A stretch of DNA of 64,000 nt from NCBI RefSeq assembly GCF_007992175.1, contig NZ_BJZT01000001.1, forward strand, positions 42,892-106,891, written 5' to 3'. The notes beneath the pieces were generated by a model. It was given only the letters and a program-made list of their open reading frames with translations. It did not search any database and had not been told where the DNA came from. Positions 24,769 through 34,441 of the stretch are shown here, in pieces. Within the stretch, counting starts at the first letter, position 1. Every line of letters starts with the position of its first letter. Source of the DNA: Methylobacterium haplocladii. Lineage in GTDB: Bacteria > Pseudomonadota > Alphaproteobacteria > Rhizobiales > Beijerinckiaceae. Position numbers and translations under genes: made by a program.

Positions 24769-25341
24769 ATGAGGGACACACGCAGCGAATTGCTGATGCA
24801 GGCCGAGATCCTGGTGCGGGGTCGCGGCTATTCCGGCTTCAGCTATGCCGATCTGGCGGACGCCGTGGGTATCCGCAAGGCGAGCATTCACCATCATTTC
24901 CGCACCAAGGAAGACTTGGCCTTAGCACTCGTCGCTGCCTACGACGCACGCTACGACGAAGCCCTGGCGGCGATCCTCGACGAGACCGCCGACGGCGTCT
25001 CGCGGATCGAAGCCTATGGCCGGCTTTACCTGACCGGCGTCGAGAAGGGGCTGGGGTGCCTCTGCGCCGCGCTTGCAGTGGAACTCGACACGCTGCCCGA
25101 GGCCTTGCGCGCGGACATCGCCCGCTTCTTCGACAAGCACATCGCGTGGCTGGAGCAGATCCTCAGTCAAGGCGTGGCCGACGGCAGCGTGCGCGCGAGC
25201 GTCGACCCGGCTGCGTCCGCACGCATGGTCGTGGCGACGCTGGAGGGGGCGTTGCTGTTGGAGCGGTTGCTGGCGGGGCCGGTGGGGTTCGGGAATACGC
25301 TGACGGCGCTGGCGGAGAGCCTCAGACCAACCGGTTCATAG
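24769..25341 (+). CDS. TetR-family transcriptional regulator
   Basis: A 190-residue TetR protein. The N-terminal helix-turn-helix is GFSYADLADAVGIRKASIHHHFRTKEDL (residues about 21-48). The helical ligand-binding domain has a CLCAALAVELDTLP segment like that of NemR/YcdC-type regulators. It probably represses the divergent relay operon through the ctacc-N8-ggtag site; the inducer could be an alcohol-derived aldehyde, but that is inference. The frame is open far upstream; ATG 24769 was chosen because it starts the HTH domain at a normal distance. Its last six bases overlap the end of the convergent efflux gene. Confidence 0.88.
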   Translation: MRDTRSELLMQAEILVRGRGYSGFSYADLADAVGIRKASIHHHFRTKEDLALALVAAYDARYDEALAAILDETADGVSRIEAYGRLYLTGVEKGLGCLCAALAVELDTLPEALRADIARFFDKHIAWLEQILSQGVADGSVRASVDPAASARMVVATLEGALLLERLLAGPVGFGNTLTALAESLRPTGS

Positions 25342-26877
25342 AAACGGCGCCGGATCGTTGTCCCGGCGGGGCGGCTTCACGTCCACGCGGTTCCACCAGC
25401 CGCCGCCGAGAGCCTGGAACAGGGCGACCGTGTCCGAATACTGGTTCGCCCGCGCTGTGGCCGAGGTCACCAGCGCCGAGAGGTAGGCCTGCTGGCCGAT
25501 CAGCAACTGGGCGCTGTTGATCGCACCGGCCTCGAACTGCTTGCGGATGAGGCCGACGCTCTCGCCCGTGGCCTTCTCGGCGGCTGTGGCGGCGGCGACG
25601 GCATCGGCGTCGGATTGCAGGGCACGCAGCACGTCGGCGACGTTCTGGAAGGCGGTAAGCACGACCTGACGGTACTGGGCCTGAGCGAGGTTGAGTCCCT
25701 CTTCCGCGGCCTGCTGTCGCCGGAAGAGGGTGCCGGCATCGAACAGCGGCTGGGCGACGGTGCCGACGACGCTGTAGAAGAACGCCGCCGAGCTCGCGAG
25801 TTGGGCGATCCGTACGGCGCTCGAGCCGCCGGCGGCGGTGATGTTGAACTGGGGCAGCCGGTTCGCGACCGCGACCCCCACGCCGGCGCTCGCCTGCTCC
25901 ACCTGAGCCTCGGCGGCCTTCACGTCCGGCCGCTGCTGCACCAGCATGGATGGCAGGCTGACGGGGAGCTTCGTCGGCAGGCGGAGCGCGCTGAGCGTAA
26001 AAGTCTCCGAGACCTCTTCGCTCGGGAGGCGCCCGACCAGCGCCGTCAGCAAGTTGCGTTGCTGCGCCAGCGCCTTTTCGAGCGGCGGCAGAAGCTGCTG
26101 CGAGACGGAGAGCTGGGCCTGCTGCTGCAGCACGTCGGCTCCGGCGATCTGCCCGAGGGAAAGCTGCTTGTTGTAGAGGTTGAGGACTTCGGTCTGCGCC
26201 GCGATCACCTTCTTGGTGGCGTCGATCTGGGCGCGCAGCGACGCCTCTTGGATCGCGGCCAGCACGACGTTGGTGGTCAAGGTCAGGTAGGCGGCTTCCA
26301 GCTGGAAGCGCTGGTTTTCGGCCTGAGCCTCGAGCGCTTCGACCTGCCGGCGGTTGCCGCCGAAAACGTCCGGCACGAAGGCGACCTGAACCTGAGGCGT
26401 GAACAGGCTGTAGGTGAGCTGGCGCTGATCGTTCAGCGGGCCCTGCAGCTCGCCGCCGGGCGCCTTCTGCTGCGACGCGAGCCCGTTGAAGCCGACCTGC
26501 GGAAACAGGGTGCCGCGCTGCGCCTCGGTGTTCAGCCGGGCCATCCGGAGCGAGGCCTGGGCCGCATCGAGGGACGGGTTGTTGGCGAGCGCTTCGGTGA
26601 CGAGCCGGTTCAGGGCCGGGGAACGAAACAGCGTCCACCATTGCCCAGGGATGTCCGCGCCCTTCACGAAGTCCTGATCGGCCGAGCCGCCCTGGCTCGT
26701 CTTCACGCCGCTGGCGGCACGGGGATCGCGCAGGGGTTCCTTGGTATAGCCGGACACCGGAGGATCGGCGGGCGCCATGAAATCTGGGCCGACGGCGCAG
26801 CCGCCGAGGCTGGCTGCCAGCGCCAGAACGGCCACGGTCGAGCGCAGGCGCTTCGATGTCTGCGTGGCTGCCGTCAT
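25336..26877 (-). CDS. Outer-membrane efflux lipoprotein (OprM/NodT family)
   Basis: A 513-residue TolC-like factor. It has a lipoprotein signal ending LAASLGGCAVGPDF (lipobox LGGC, lipidated Cys near residue 26), then the two repeated coiled-coil barrel halves of the OMF family. It forms the outer-membrane exit duct of the RND pump encoded upstream. The start MTAATQTSKRLRS at 26875-26877 is chosen because the lipobox then falls at the correct distance; the frame continues 50 codons upstream without a signal. Confidence 0.9.
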   Translation of the reverse strand: MTAATQTSKRLRSTVAVLALAASLGGCAVGPDFMAPADPPVSGYTKEPLRDPRAASGVKTSQGGSADQDFVKGADIPGQWWTLFRSPALNRLVTEALANNPSLDAAQASLRMARLNTEAQRGTLFPQVGFNGLASQQKAPGGELQGPLNDQRQLTYSLFTPQVQVAFVPDVFGGNRRQVEALEAQAENQRFQLEAAYLTLTTNVVLAAIQEASLRAQIDATKKVIAAQTEVLNLYNKQLSLGQIAGADVLQQQAQLSVSQQLLPPLEKALAQQRNLLTALVGRLPSEEVSETFTLSALRLPTKLPVSLPSMLVQQRPDVKAAEAQVEQASAGVGVAVANRLPQFNITAAGGSSAVRIAQLASSAAFFYSVVGTVAQPLFDAGTLFRRQQAAEEGLNLAQAQYRQVVLTAFQNVADVLRALQSDADAVAAATAAEKATGESVGLIRKQFEAGAINSAQLLIGQQAYLSALVTSATARANQYSDTVALFQALGGGWWNRVDVKPPRRDNDPAPFL

Positions 26878-27010
26878 GCCCTCGTCCGGCGATCCGCACC
26901 GTGTCGTCGCACTGCACAGGCGCTCACGGCAGAGCGGAGTCAACGCGAAGCTTCGCGCGCGCCGAAGCCTTTCGGCGGCCTGTTGCCGGTGCATCACGGG
27001 ACGCGCCCGA

Positions 27011-30000
27011 TCAGGCCGCAGCCGCATGCCGGTGAGCGCCCTGCCCCTCGGCTGCCCTTTGGGGGGGGCGACGGGAAAATAGGGAGATCAGGACGGGCAC
27101 CACGACGAGGATGAGGTTTGGCGCCAGGGTGATGCCGCCGACCACCACCAGGGCCAGCGGCTTCTGTACCTGCGAGCCGATACCGGTGGAGACCGCGGCC
27201 GGAAGCAGGCCGACGCAGGCCGCGACGCAGGTCATCATCACCGGCCGCATGCGGATGTTGGCGGCGTTCCAGACGGCGTCCCGCCGCGCCTGCCCCTCGT
27301 CGATGAGCTGGTTGTAGTAGGCGAGCAGGATCACGCCCTCCATCGTCGAGATGCCGAACAGCGCGATGAAGCCGATCGCCGCCGAGATCGAGAACGGCGT
27401 GCCCGTGAACACCAGGGCGAAGATGCCGCCGATCATCGCCATCGGGATCACGCTGAGGGTCAGCAGCATGTCCACGACGGAGGCGAAGTTGACGTAGAGC
27501 AGCAGGGCGATGAGCGCGAGCGTGATCGGAACCACCACCGACAGGCGCGCGACGGCGTCCTGCAGGTTGGTGAACTGCCCGACCCATTCGAGGTGGTAGC
27601 CGGCCGGGAGCTCGACCTCCCGTGCAACGCGCTCCTGCGCCTCGATCACCGCACTGCCGAGATCGCGCCCGCGTACCGAGAATTTCACCGGGATGTAGCG
27701 CTCCTGGTCCTCGCGGTAGATGAAGGCCGCGCCGGAGACGAGGTCGACGCTGGCGATCTCGGAGAGGGGCACCTGCACCACGGTGTCACCCTGCTGCGCG
27801 CCGATGGTGATGTTGCGGATCGTCTCGAGCGAGCGGCGATACTCCGGCGCGAGGCGCACACGCATCGGGAAGTGCCGGTCCGAGCCGTATTCGTAGAGAT
27901 CGCCCGCCGCCTGTCCGCCGATGGCGGCCTGAACGGTGGTGTTCACGTCGCCGGGCGACAGCCCGAAGCGCGCCGCCTTGCGACGATCGACGTCGATCCG
28001 CACCGTCGGCTGACCCAGGGAGGTGAAGACCGCGAGATCCTCGACGCCGGCGACGGTGGCGAGCACCGACTTGATCTTGTTCGCGGCCTTGGTGATCTCT
28101 TCGAGGTCGCTGCCGTAGATCTTGACCGAGTTCTCGCCCTTCACGCCCGAGGCTGCCTCCTGGACGTTGTCTTCGATGTACTGGGAGAAGTTGAACTCGA
28201 TCCCCGGAAAATCAGCCGCAAACTTCTTCTGGAGATCGGCGATGATCTCTTCCTTGGTGACGCCTTTGCGCCATTCGTCGATGGGCTTCAGCGGCGCCAG
28301 GATCTCCACGTTGAAGAAGCCGGTCGCGTCGGTGCCGTCGCTCGGACGGCCTTGGTGCGAGAGCACGGTGACGACCTCCGGCACCTCGCGCACGATGCCG
28401 CGGATCTTCTCGACATAGGAATTGCCGGCCTCCAGCGAGATCGAGCCGGGCATGGTGCCTCGGATATAAAGGTTGCCCTCTTCCAGCTTCGGCAGGAATT
28501 CCAGGCCGAGGGTCTTGCTGGCGATGCCGGCGGCGGCGAGCACCGCGACGATCAGGCCGAGGGCGATCACCTTGTGGTTCAGGGCGAGGCGCAGGACGAT
28601 GACGTGCCCGAAGCGCATGGCCCGCACGATGAGCGTGTCGCGCTCCTCGACGTGATTGGGCAGGATCAGCGCCGCCAGTGCCGGCGAGACCGTGAAGGTC
28701 GCGAGCAGGCCGCCGATCAGCGCGTAGGCGTAGGTCTTCGCCATCGGCCCGAAGATGTGGCCCTCGACGCCGGTCAGCGTGAAGAGCGGCAGGAAGCCGA
28801 CGATGATGATCGTCGCCGAGAAGAAGATCGCCCGGTTCACCTCGGCCCCGGCGATGCCGATGATGCCGAGCCGCCCGGTCAGGCCGCCCGGCGGTGTCTG
28901 GCCCTCGCTGTGTTCGGGCTCTGCGACGTGCCGGAATACGTTCTCGACCATGATCACGGTCGCATCGACGATCAGCCCGAAATCGATGGCGCCGAGGGAT
29001 AGCAGGTTCGCGGAATCGCCGCGGATCACCAGGATCGCGATGGCGAAGCCCAGCGCGAACGGAATCGTCGCCGCCACGATGATCGCGCTGCGGAGCGAGC
29101 CGAGAAACAGCCACTGCACCACGAACACGAGCACCACGCCGAATACGAGGTTGTGCATCACGGTGTGCGTCGTGGTCTCGATGAGCCCGCTGCGGTCGTA
29201 GATGCGCTCGATCTTCACGCCCGGTGGCAGGATCGTGGACGCATTGATCCGCTCGATCTCGGCCTCGACCCGGCGCAGGGTCGGCAGGCTCTCGCCGCCG
29301 CGGCTCATCAGGACGATGCCCTCGACGATGTCGCTCGCGCCGTCATGGCCGACGATGCCGAGGCGCGGCGCGCTCGACACGCGAACCTCCGCAACGTGAC
29401 GGACCAGAACAGGAACGCCCTTGACCTGCGTCAGCATGGTCTCGCGGATGTCGTCCATGTCGCGGATCAGGCCGACGCCGCGCACGACGGCCGATTGCTC
29501 GCCGACATTCAGCGTCTGGCCGCCGACGTTGATGCTCGAATTGTTGAGCGCGGTGATCACCTGGACCAGCGTCAGGCCAAAGGCCTGGAGCCGGTTGAGG
29601 TCGACGGCGATCTCGTATTCTTTGGCCTTGCCGCCGAAGGCGGTGACGTCGACGACGCCGGGGATCGCCTTGAAGCGGCGCTGCAGCACCCAGTCCTGAA
29701 GCGTCTTGAGGTCCGTCGGCGTGTAACCCGCGGGGCCGGTGATCTTGTAGCGCATGATCTCGCCCACGGGGCTCGTCGGCGAGATCTGCGGCTGGGCGTT
29801 GTTCGGCAACGGCGGAAGTTGCGACAGGCGGTTGAGCACCCGCTGCAGCGCCTCCTGGTAGGTGAACTCGTAGTTGAACTGCACCTTCACGTCGGAGAGG
29901 CCGAACAGCGAGATCGTGCGGACGACCGTTGCGTTCGGGATGCCGGCGAGCTGCACCTCCAGCGGAATCGTGATGTAGCGCTCGATCTCGTCGGCCGACT

Positions 30001-30163
30001 GCCCCGGCAACTGCGTGATGACGTCGACGAGCGGCGGCACCGGATCCGGATAGGCCTCGATGTTGAGCTGCAGATAGCTTGCGTAACCGATCCCGAGGGT
30101 CATCAGGAACAGCAGGAAGACCAGTACGCGCTGCTTGAGGGAGAAGACGATCAGACTGTTCAT
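27011..30163 (-). CDS. Heavy-metal RND efflux pump, CzcA/CusA type
   Basis: A 1,050-residue RND permease with twelve predicted helices and two large periplasmic loops. It has the HME-family proton-relay motif DFGLIVDATVIMVEN (Asp, Asp, Glu retained), placing it with cation exporters rather than drug pumps. The substrate metal cannot be read with confidence. It stands between the adaptor (30185-31546) and the outer-membrane factor (25336-26877) in a three-gene minus-strand operon. A second RND or CusF-like partner is not present. Confidence 0.92.
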   Translation of the reverse strand: MNSLIVFSLKQRVLVFLLFLMTLGIGYASYLQLNIEAYPDPVPPLVDVITQLPGQSADEIERYITIPLEVQLAGIPNATVVRTISLFGLSDVKVQFNYEFTYQEALQRVLNRLSQLPPLPNNAQPQISPTSPVGEIMRYKITGPAGYTPTDLKTLQDWVLQRRFKAIPGVVDVTAFGGKAKEYEIAVDLNRLQAFGLTLVQVITALNNSSINVGGQTLNVGEQSAVVRGVGLIRDMDDIRETMLTQVKGVPVLVRHVAEVRVSSAPRLGIVGHDGASDIVEGIVLMSRGGESLPTLRRVEAEIERINASTILPPGVKIERIYDRSGLIETTTHTVMHNLVFGVVLVFVVQWLFLGSLRSAIIVAATIPFALGFAIAILVIRGDSANLLSLGAIDFGLIVDATVIMVENVFRHVAEPEHSEGQTPPGGLTGRLGIIGIAGAEVNRAIFFSATIIIVGFLPLFTLTGVEGHIFGPMAKTYAYALIGGLLATFTVSPALAALILPNHVEERDTLIVRAMRFGHVIVLRLALNHKVIALGLIVAVLAAAGIASKTLGLEFLPKLEEGNLYIRGTMPGSISLEAGNSYVEKIRGIVREVPEVVTVLSHQGRPSDGTDATGFFNVEILAPLKPIDEWRKGVTKEEIIADLQKKFAADFPGIEFNFSQYIEDNVQEAASGVKGENSVKIYGSDLEEITKAANKIKSVLATVAGVEDLAVFTSLGQPTVRIDVDRRKAARFGLSPGDVNTTVQAAIGGQAAGDLYEYGSDRHFPMRVRLAPEYRRSLETIRNITIGAQQGDTVVQVPLSEIASVDLVSGAAFIYREDQERYIPVKFSVRGRDLGSAVIEAQERVAREVELPAGYHLEWVGQFTNLQDAVARLSVVVPITLALIALLLYVNFASVVDMLLTLSVIPMAMIGGIFALVFTGTPFSISAAIGFIALFGISTMEGVILLAYYNQLIDEGQARRDAVWNAANIRMRPVMMTCVAACVGLLPAAVSTGIGSQVQKPLALVVVGGITLAPNLILVVVPVLISLFSRRPPQRAAEGQGAHRHAAAA

Positions 30164-30184
30164 GGTGCGCCCTCAGTCCGATCG

Positions 30185-31546
30185 TCAGGACGCGTTGCTG
30201 CCGGTCGCCGCACGGTCGATGAAGATGGCGCCGCGCGTCACGACCTCCTCGCCCGTCTTGAGGCCCTCGACCACCTGGACGTTGTCGCCGTTGGTCAGAC
30301 CGAGTTTCACATCGCGCGCTTCGATGGCGCCGTCGGGTCGCGACACCCAGACATGCGCCTTGTCGCCCTCGTAGACGACGGCCGCGCTCGGCACGCTCGG
30401 CGAGAACCGGTCGCCGCCGGTGACGATGGTGAAGTTCGCGAACATCTCGGGCTTGAGCGAGCGGTCGGGATTGTCGAGCTCGCTGCGCACGCCGAGCCGG
30501 CGCGTCGCCGGGTCGAGGCTGGTGGCGATGTAGCTGATCTTGGCCCGGAAGATCGTGCGCGGGAAGCCGACGACGCGGGCGTCGATCTCCTGGCCGATGC
30601 GCACCTTCGGCACCTCGCTCTCGCGGACGTTGGCGATGAGCCACACCGTCGAGAGATCCCCGATCACGAAGAGCGGGTCGCCGGAGGACGAGATGTACTG
30701 CCCGACGCCGACCTTGCGCTGGACGATGGTGCCGGCGATCGGCGCGCGCACCTCGGTCTCGGCGCTCATCCGGCCGGCCTTCTCGAAGGCCGAGATCTCC
30801 TCGTCGGTCTTGCCGAGCAGCCTGAGCTTGTTGCGGCCGGCCTGAAGCGTCGCCTCGGCGGTCTTGAGGTCGCTCTGTGCTGCGATGACGTCGTTCTGCG
30901 CCGATTCGTAGTCCTTCAGCGCTGTGGCGCGGGCCTGAAACAACTCCTGCTGGCGCACGGCGATGTTCTGTTCGAGCTTGTAGAGCGCCCTGGCCTTGTC
31001 CAGGCCGTTGAGCGCGCCCTGGTAGTCGTTCTGAGCCTGAACCATGTCGCTGGCTTCGATGGTCAGGAGGACCTGGCCCGCCTTCACGTCGTCGCCGGCG
31101 CGGGCCAGCACTTTGGTCACGCGGCCCGAATAGGGCGAAGTGACGGGCACGTTGTCGTCCTCGTTGACCGCGATACGGCCCTCCGCCGAGTATTCCGGCC
31201 GGAAGGTCACGAATGCGACCGGCTTGATCTCCAAGGCCGTCCGCTGTTCCTTCGTCGGCCGGAAGACGCGCTCGCCCGCGGCGGCATTCCTCTTGGCGGA
31301 TCTTGCGCCCTCGTCGTCCTTGGGCTCGCTCTTTCCCGGCATCATGTCCTGCGCAAGCGCGAGGGACTTCTCGGCGAGATCGCGCACCGGCTGCGGCCAG
31401 ATGGCGACGGCGGCGACGAGCGCGACGACCACCGACAGCAGGAGGCCGAGCGTGAGCATCGACGCGCGGCGGGGCCGCTCGCGCGTCGCCTCGAAATACG
31501 CGCGGGCGGAATCCGCCTCGGGCTCAACGGGTGTGCGCGCGTCCAT
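30185..31546 (-). CDS. Periplasmic adaptor of the RND efflux pump (CzcB/HlyD type)
   Basis: A 453-residue membrane-fusion protein. It has one N-terminal membrane helix (MLTLGLLLSVVVALVAAVAI), a lipoyl/beta-barrel domain around SPYSGRVTKVLARAGDDVKAG, a long coiled-coil hairpin (QAQNDYQGALNGLDKA ...), and the second barrel IAGTIVQRKVGVGQYI. It links the inner-membrane pump to the outer-membrane duct. No histidine-rich metal-binding N-terminus is seen, unlike some CzcB. It is the first gene of the operon, 21 bases ahead of the pump gene. Confidence 0.9.
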   Translation of the reverse strand: MDARTPVEPEADSARAYFEATRERPRRASMLTLGLLLSVVVALVAAVAIWPQPVRDLAEKSLALAQDMMPGKSEPKDDEGARSAKRNAAAGERVFRPTKEQRTALEIKPVAFVTFRPEYSAEGRIAVNEDDNVPVTSPYSGRVTKVLARAGDDVKAGQVLLTIEASDMVQAQNDYQGALNGLDKARALYKLEQNIAVRQQELFQARATALKDYESAQNDVIAAQSDLKTAEATLQAGRNKLRLLGKTDEEISAFEKAGRMSAETEVRAPIAGTIVQRKVGVGQYISSSGDPLFVIGDLSTVWLIANVRESEVPKVRIGQEIDARVVGFPRTIFRAKISYIATSLDPATRRLGVRSELDNPDRSLKPEMFANFTIVTGGDRFSPSVPSAAVVYEGDKAHVWVSRPDGAIEARDVKLGLTNGDNVQVVEGLKTGEEVVTRGAIFIDRAATGSNAS

Positions 31547-31877
31547 TCGGTCTCGGGCTCAAGGTCGCGATGCCGCGGGTGTCGTCGATCGGGTGCGAAT
31601 CAGCGAAACGAAGCGGCGCCTGCGAATCACAGAACCGCTTGTTTCGGCTTCTATAAGGCAGGCTGCTCGGCGTCGTTCGAAGGCCTGACGAAAGCCGTGT
31701 TACGCCGCCTCGCACTGCCAAGCTTGGGCTGTGCTGGCAAGTGCAGCTCGGGCATGGCTGGAAATAACGGCGGACGCCGTATGCGCCCGCTGCGGGATGC
31801 CTTCTATCCGGCGCCCGATGACACAATATGACGGTTCGCTACGTCATCCACTGTCTGCCACAGCCCGACGAGTCCTC
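31547..31877. other. Divergent promoter region between efflux operon and COG0523 gene
   Basis: About 330 bases separating the adaptor gene (minus) from the COG0523 GTPase gene (plus). It must hold both promoters, but no convincing -35/-10 pair, metal-regulator box or hairpin was recognised. An in-frame extension of the plus gene into it (to 31731) reads as an arginine-rich, non-conserved leader. Confidence 0.45.
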
Positions 31878-32861
31878 ATGTCCGATACCGCGCGTCCCAC
31901 CTCGGAAAAGATCCCCGTCACGGTGCTTACCGGCTATCTCGGTGCGGGCAAGACGACGCTCCTGAACCGCATCCTCACCGAGAACCACGGCAAGCGCTAC
32001 GCCGTGATCGTCAACGAGTTCGGCGAGATCGGCATCGACAACGACCTCGTCATCGGCGCCGACGAGGAAGTGTTCGAGATGAACAACGGCTGCGTCTGCT
32101 GCACGGTGCGCGGCGACCTGATCCGGATCATGGACGGGCTGGTGAAGCGGCGCGGCAAGTTCGACGCGATCATCGTCGAGACCACCGGGCTCGCCGACCC
32201 CGCCCCCGTCGCGCAGACCTTCTTCATCGACGAGGACGTCGGCAGCGCCGCCCGTCTGGACGCCGTCGTGACGGTGGCCGATGCGAATTGGCTCGCGGAC
32301 CGCCTCAAGGACGCGCCCGAGGCCAAGAACCAGATCGCCTTCGCCGACGTGATCCTGCTGAACAAGGCCGATCTCGTCGAGCCGGCCGACCTCGACCGCG
32401 TCGAGGGCTTGATCCGGTCGATCAATCCATACGCGAAGGTCCACCGCACCAGCCGCTGCGACGTGGCCCTCGATCAGGTGCTCGACCGCAACGCCTTCGA
32501 CCTATCCCGCATCCTCGACATCGAACCGGACTTCCTCGAAGAGGGCCATCACCATCACCACGACGACGACATGCAATCGGTCTCGGCCAAGATCGACGGC
32601 CCGGTCGACCCCGAAAAATTCATGCCGTGGATCTCGACCCTGACCCAGGTCCAGGGGCCGGACATCCTGCGCTGCAAGGGCATCGTCGCCTTCCCCGACG
32701 AGCCGCAGCGCTTCGTCTTCCAGGGCGTCCACCAGATCCTCGACGGCGACCTTCAGGGTCCGTGGAAGGATGACGAGGCCCGCGTGTCGCGGGCGGTCTT
32801 CATCGGGCGCAAGCTCGACCCGGAGGCGATTCGTGCGGGGTTTTTGTCGTGCGGCGTGTAG
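31878..32861 (+). CDS. COG0523-family metal chaperone GTPase (CobW/YjiA-like)
   Basis: A 327-residue GTPase with Walker [10 protein letters not shown] near residue 17, the NNGCVCCTV metal motif, LLNKADLV and a histidine-rich loop GHHHHHDDD before the CobW C-terminal domain. Unlike the cobW gene at 3648, it is not in a B12 operon. Such members often handle zinc or another transition metal. It lies divergent from the metal RND pump, which supports metal homeostasis. The start [11 protein letters not shown] at 31878 was taken because the Walker motif then lies at the usual place. Confidence 0.88.
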   Translation: MSDTARPTSEKIPVTVLTGYLGAGKTTLLNRILTENHGKRYAVIVNEFGEIGIDNDLVIGADEEVFEMNNGCVCCTVRGDLIRIMDGLVKRRGKFDAIIVETTGLADPAPVAQTFFIDEDVGSAARLDAVVTVADANWLADRLKDAPEAKNQIAFADVILLNKADLVEPADLDRVEGLIRSINPYAKVHRTSRCDVALDQVLDRNAFDLSRILDIEPDFLEEGHHHHHDDDMQSVSAKIDGPVDPEKFMPWISTLTQVQGPDILRCKGIVAFPDEPQRFVFQGVHQILDGDLQGPWKDDEARVSRAVFIGRKLDPEAIRAGFLSCGV

Positions 32862-32885
32862 AGCCGTTCCCTCACTGATTATCGA

Positions 32886-32917
32886 AGCCGTCGCACTCCG
32901 TGCGCGACGGCTCCTTC
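32886..32917 (+). terminator. Likely intrinsic terminator after the COG0523 gene
   Basis: Nine-base arms agccgtcgc and gcgacggct, with a loop of about nine bases, are followed by ccttct. It lies about 25 bases after the stop. The T tract is weak. Confidence 0.55.
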
Positions 32918-32932
32918 TATGAGGCCGGATCG

Positions 32933-33151
32933 TCAGCGGGGTGCGAATGGCCCCGGATCCGAACTCGGCTGTGCCTCGTCCCCGCCGGACTTTTTCTTGG
33001 TCGTCGGCGGCGGCTTCTGGCCATCGATGGGTTTACTCGCTGGGTCGCCCTGCCCCGGACGTTCTCGCTCCCGGGTGTCGTTGCCGACTTTCTCGTCGTG
33101 CTCCTCAATCAAACTCGTCGCCGCGTCGCGGTCGCGTTCCCGGTCCATCAT
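32933..33151 (-). CDS. Small charged hypothetical protein
   Basis: A 72-residue, highly hydrophilic protein starting MMDRERDRDAATSLIEEHD, rich in Arg, Asp, Glu, Lys and Pro, with no cysteines or membrane segment. A GGAGAG ribosome site lies a few bases before the paired ATG codons. No family was recognised. It looks like an intrinsically disordered protein and is read on the strand opposite to its neighbours. Confidence 0.5.
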   Translation of the reverse strand: MMDRERDRDAATSLIEEHDEKVGNDTRERERPGQGDPASKPIDGQKPPPTTKKKSGGDEAQPSSDPGPFAPR

Positions 33152-33271
33152 GCTCTCCGTTTCCAGAGTGGCGAACGGCGGGCGTGGCGATTGGTTTCGT
33201 GAGACGGCTCTTGGGCCGCTGCCTGCCTGGGCCGCACCTGTCGGCGATACTCTGATTTCGTAACCGGCACG

Positions 33272-34033
33272 ATGCTACAGGGTCTCATGCGCGCCGCCCT
33301 CGCCTCGCTCGCTCTGCTCGTCGTCGCCGGTGCCGCCGCGGCCGAGGTGACGCGCGACACGCTATGGGTGGTCACACGAACCTGCGTCGCAGCCCAGTCC
33401 ACCTTCGGAAAGCCCTTTCCGTGTCTCCGGGTCGACCTCGGGAATGCCGCCACGCCCGGCTTCGCAGTGCTGAAGGCCCCGCTTCTGAAGACGGAGGTGG
33501 TGGTGATGCCGATAGCCAAAATCGTCGGCCTGGAGGACATGTCCCTGCGCTCCGCCGCAGGCGCGGCGTACTGGCGGGCCACGATGGGGTCCCGGCACTA
33601 CGTCACGGACTCCCTGAACGGCCGTCTCGACCTCCGCAACGTGGGGATGGCTGTGAACTCGCGGGGCGGTCGTTCGCAGGACCAACTGCACATCCATCTC
33701 GACTGCGTTCAGCCCGCAGTCCGTGCAATCCTTCGATCCCATGCCGGCGCCTTCACGCGCGAATGGAGTCTTCTGCCCTTTCCGCTCGAACACGAGCGCT
33801 ACTACGGGAGGATGATCCCGGAAACGGCTCTGGAGGACCTCAACCCGTTCGCGGCTCTCGCCCATCTGCCAGGGTCGCACGACCTGCGCAGAACGAGTTT
33901 CGCGCTGATCGAAACGTCGGCAGACGATCCGGTCCGGGGCGCCTACCTGCTCGCCTACCGTGCTGCCGACAGTCACGCCGAACGTCTGCTCGACCATGAC
34001 TGCGCGCTGGCAGCCAAGACGGCAGCGCGATAG
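33272..34033 (+). CDS. cdh: CDP-diacylglycerol pyrophosphatase
   Basis: A 253-residue exported protein with a signal peptide (AALASLALLVVAGAAAAE). It carries the Cdh/HIT-like active-site stretch QDQLHIHLDC and the segment GRSQDQLHIH typical of the family. It would hydrolyse CDP-diacylglycerol to phosphatidate and CMP at the periplasmic face. A second methionine at residue 6 is an alternative start. It stands alone between small hypothetical genes. Confidence 0.82.
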   Translation: MLQGLMRAALASLALLVVAGAAAAEVTRDTLWVVTRTCVAAQSTFGKPFPCLRVDLGNAATPGFAVLKAPLLKTEVVVMPIAKIVGLEDMSLRSAAGAAYWRATMGSRHYVTDSLNGRLDLRNVGMAVNSRGGRSQDQLHIHLDCVQPAVRAILRSHAGAFTREWSLLPFPLEHERYYGRMIPETALEDLNPFAALAHLPGSHDLRRTSFALIETSADDPVRGAYLLAYRAADSHAERLLDHDCALAAKTAAR

Positions 34034-34090
34034 GTCTCCGTTCGACGGAACGAAGCCGGCCCGTCGGGAAGCGGCTTGGCCGGATCGGAT

Positions 34091-34279
34091 TTACCGCCGG
34101 GCTGCTGCCTTCCGCTTCACCCGCCTCTTCCGCTTCGGCTTGGCGCCGGTCACGGCCTTCGTCATCTCGTTGACCGCCGCACGCTGCTGCGCCCGAACGG
34201 CATTGGCGGCGTGGCCCATCCACCATCCGGCGGCCTGGTTGGCGGACGAGAGCCAGAAGCTCATCACGGGGTTCTTCAT
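34091..34279 (-). CDS. Small basic-tailed hypothetical protein
   Basis: A 62-residue protein with a short aromatic N-terminal part (FWLSSANQAAGWWMG) and a strongly basic tail (KPKRKRRVKRKAAARR). The tail resembles nucleic-acid-binding AAKPA/KR tails, and the helical part has the spacing of a short phasin-like helix, but no family was recognised. A strong AGGAGG ribosome site lies six bases before the ATG, so it is very probably translated. Confidence 0.7.
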   Translation of the reverse strand: MKNPVMSFWLSSANQAAGWWMGHAANAVRAQQRAAVNEMTKAVTGAKPKRKRRVKRKAAARR

Positions 34280-34441
34280 GCGGCCTCCTAAAGAGGAGGT
34301 AACGCTTGCGGTGGCGGAACGGCCCCAACACAGACCGGCAAGGGCGCGACCATGTCCGATATTTCGTGAATCTCAACCATTCGATGCTGTCATCGAAGCC
34401 TGTACGGGACCGCGTGTGAGCGGGACGGCGCCCGATGCGGG

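Noticed and set aside
27593..31831. Long plus-strand open frames opposite the RND pump and adaptor
   Set aside because: They are high-GC antisense shadows: no signal, domain or ribosome site, and they mirror intact minus-strand genes.
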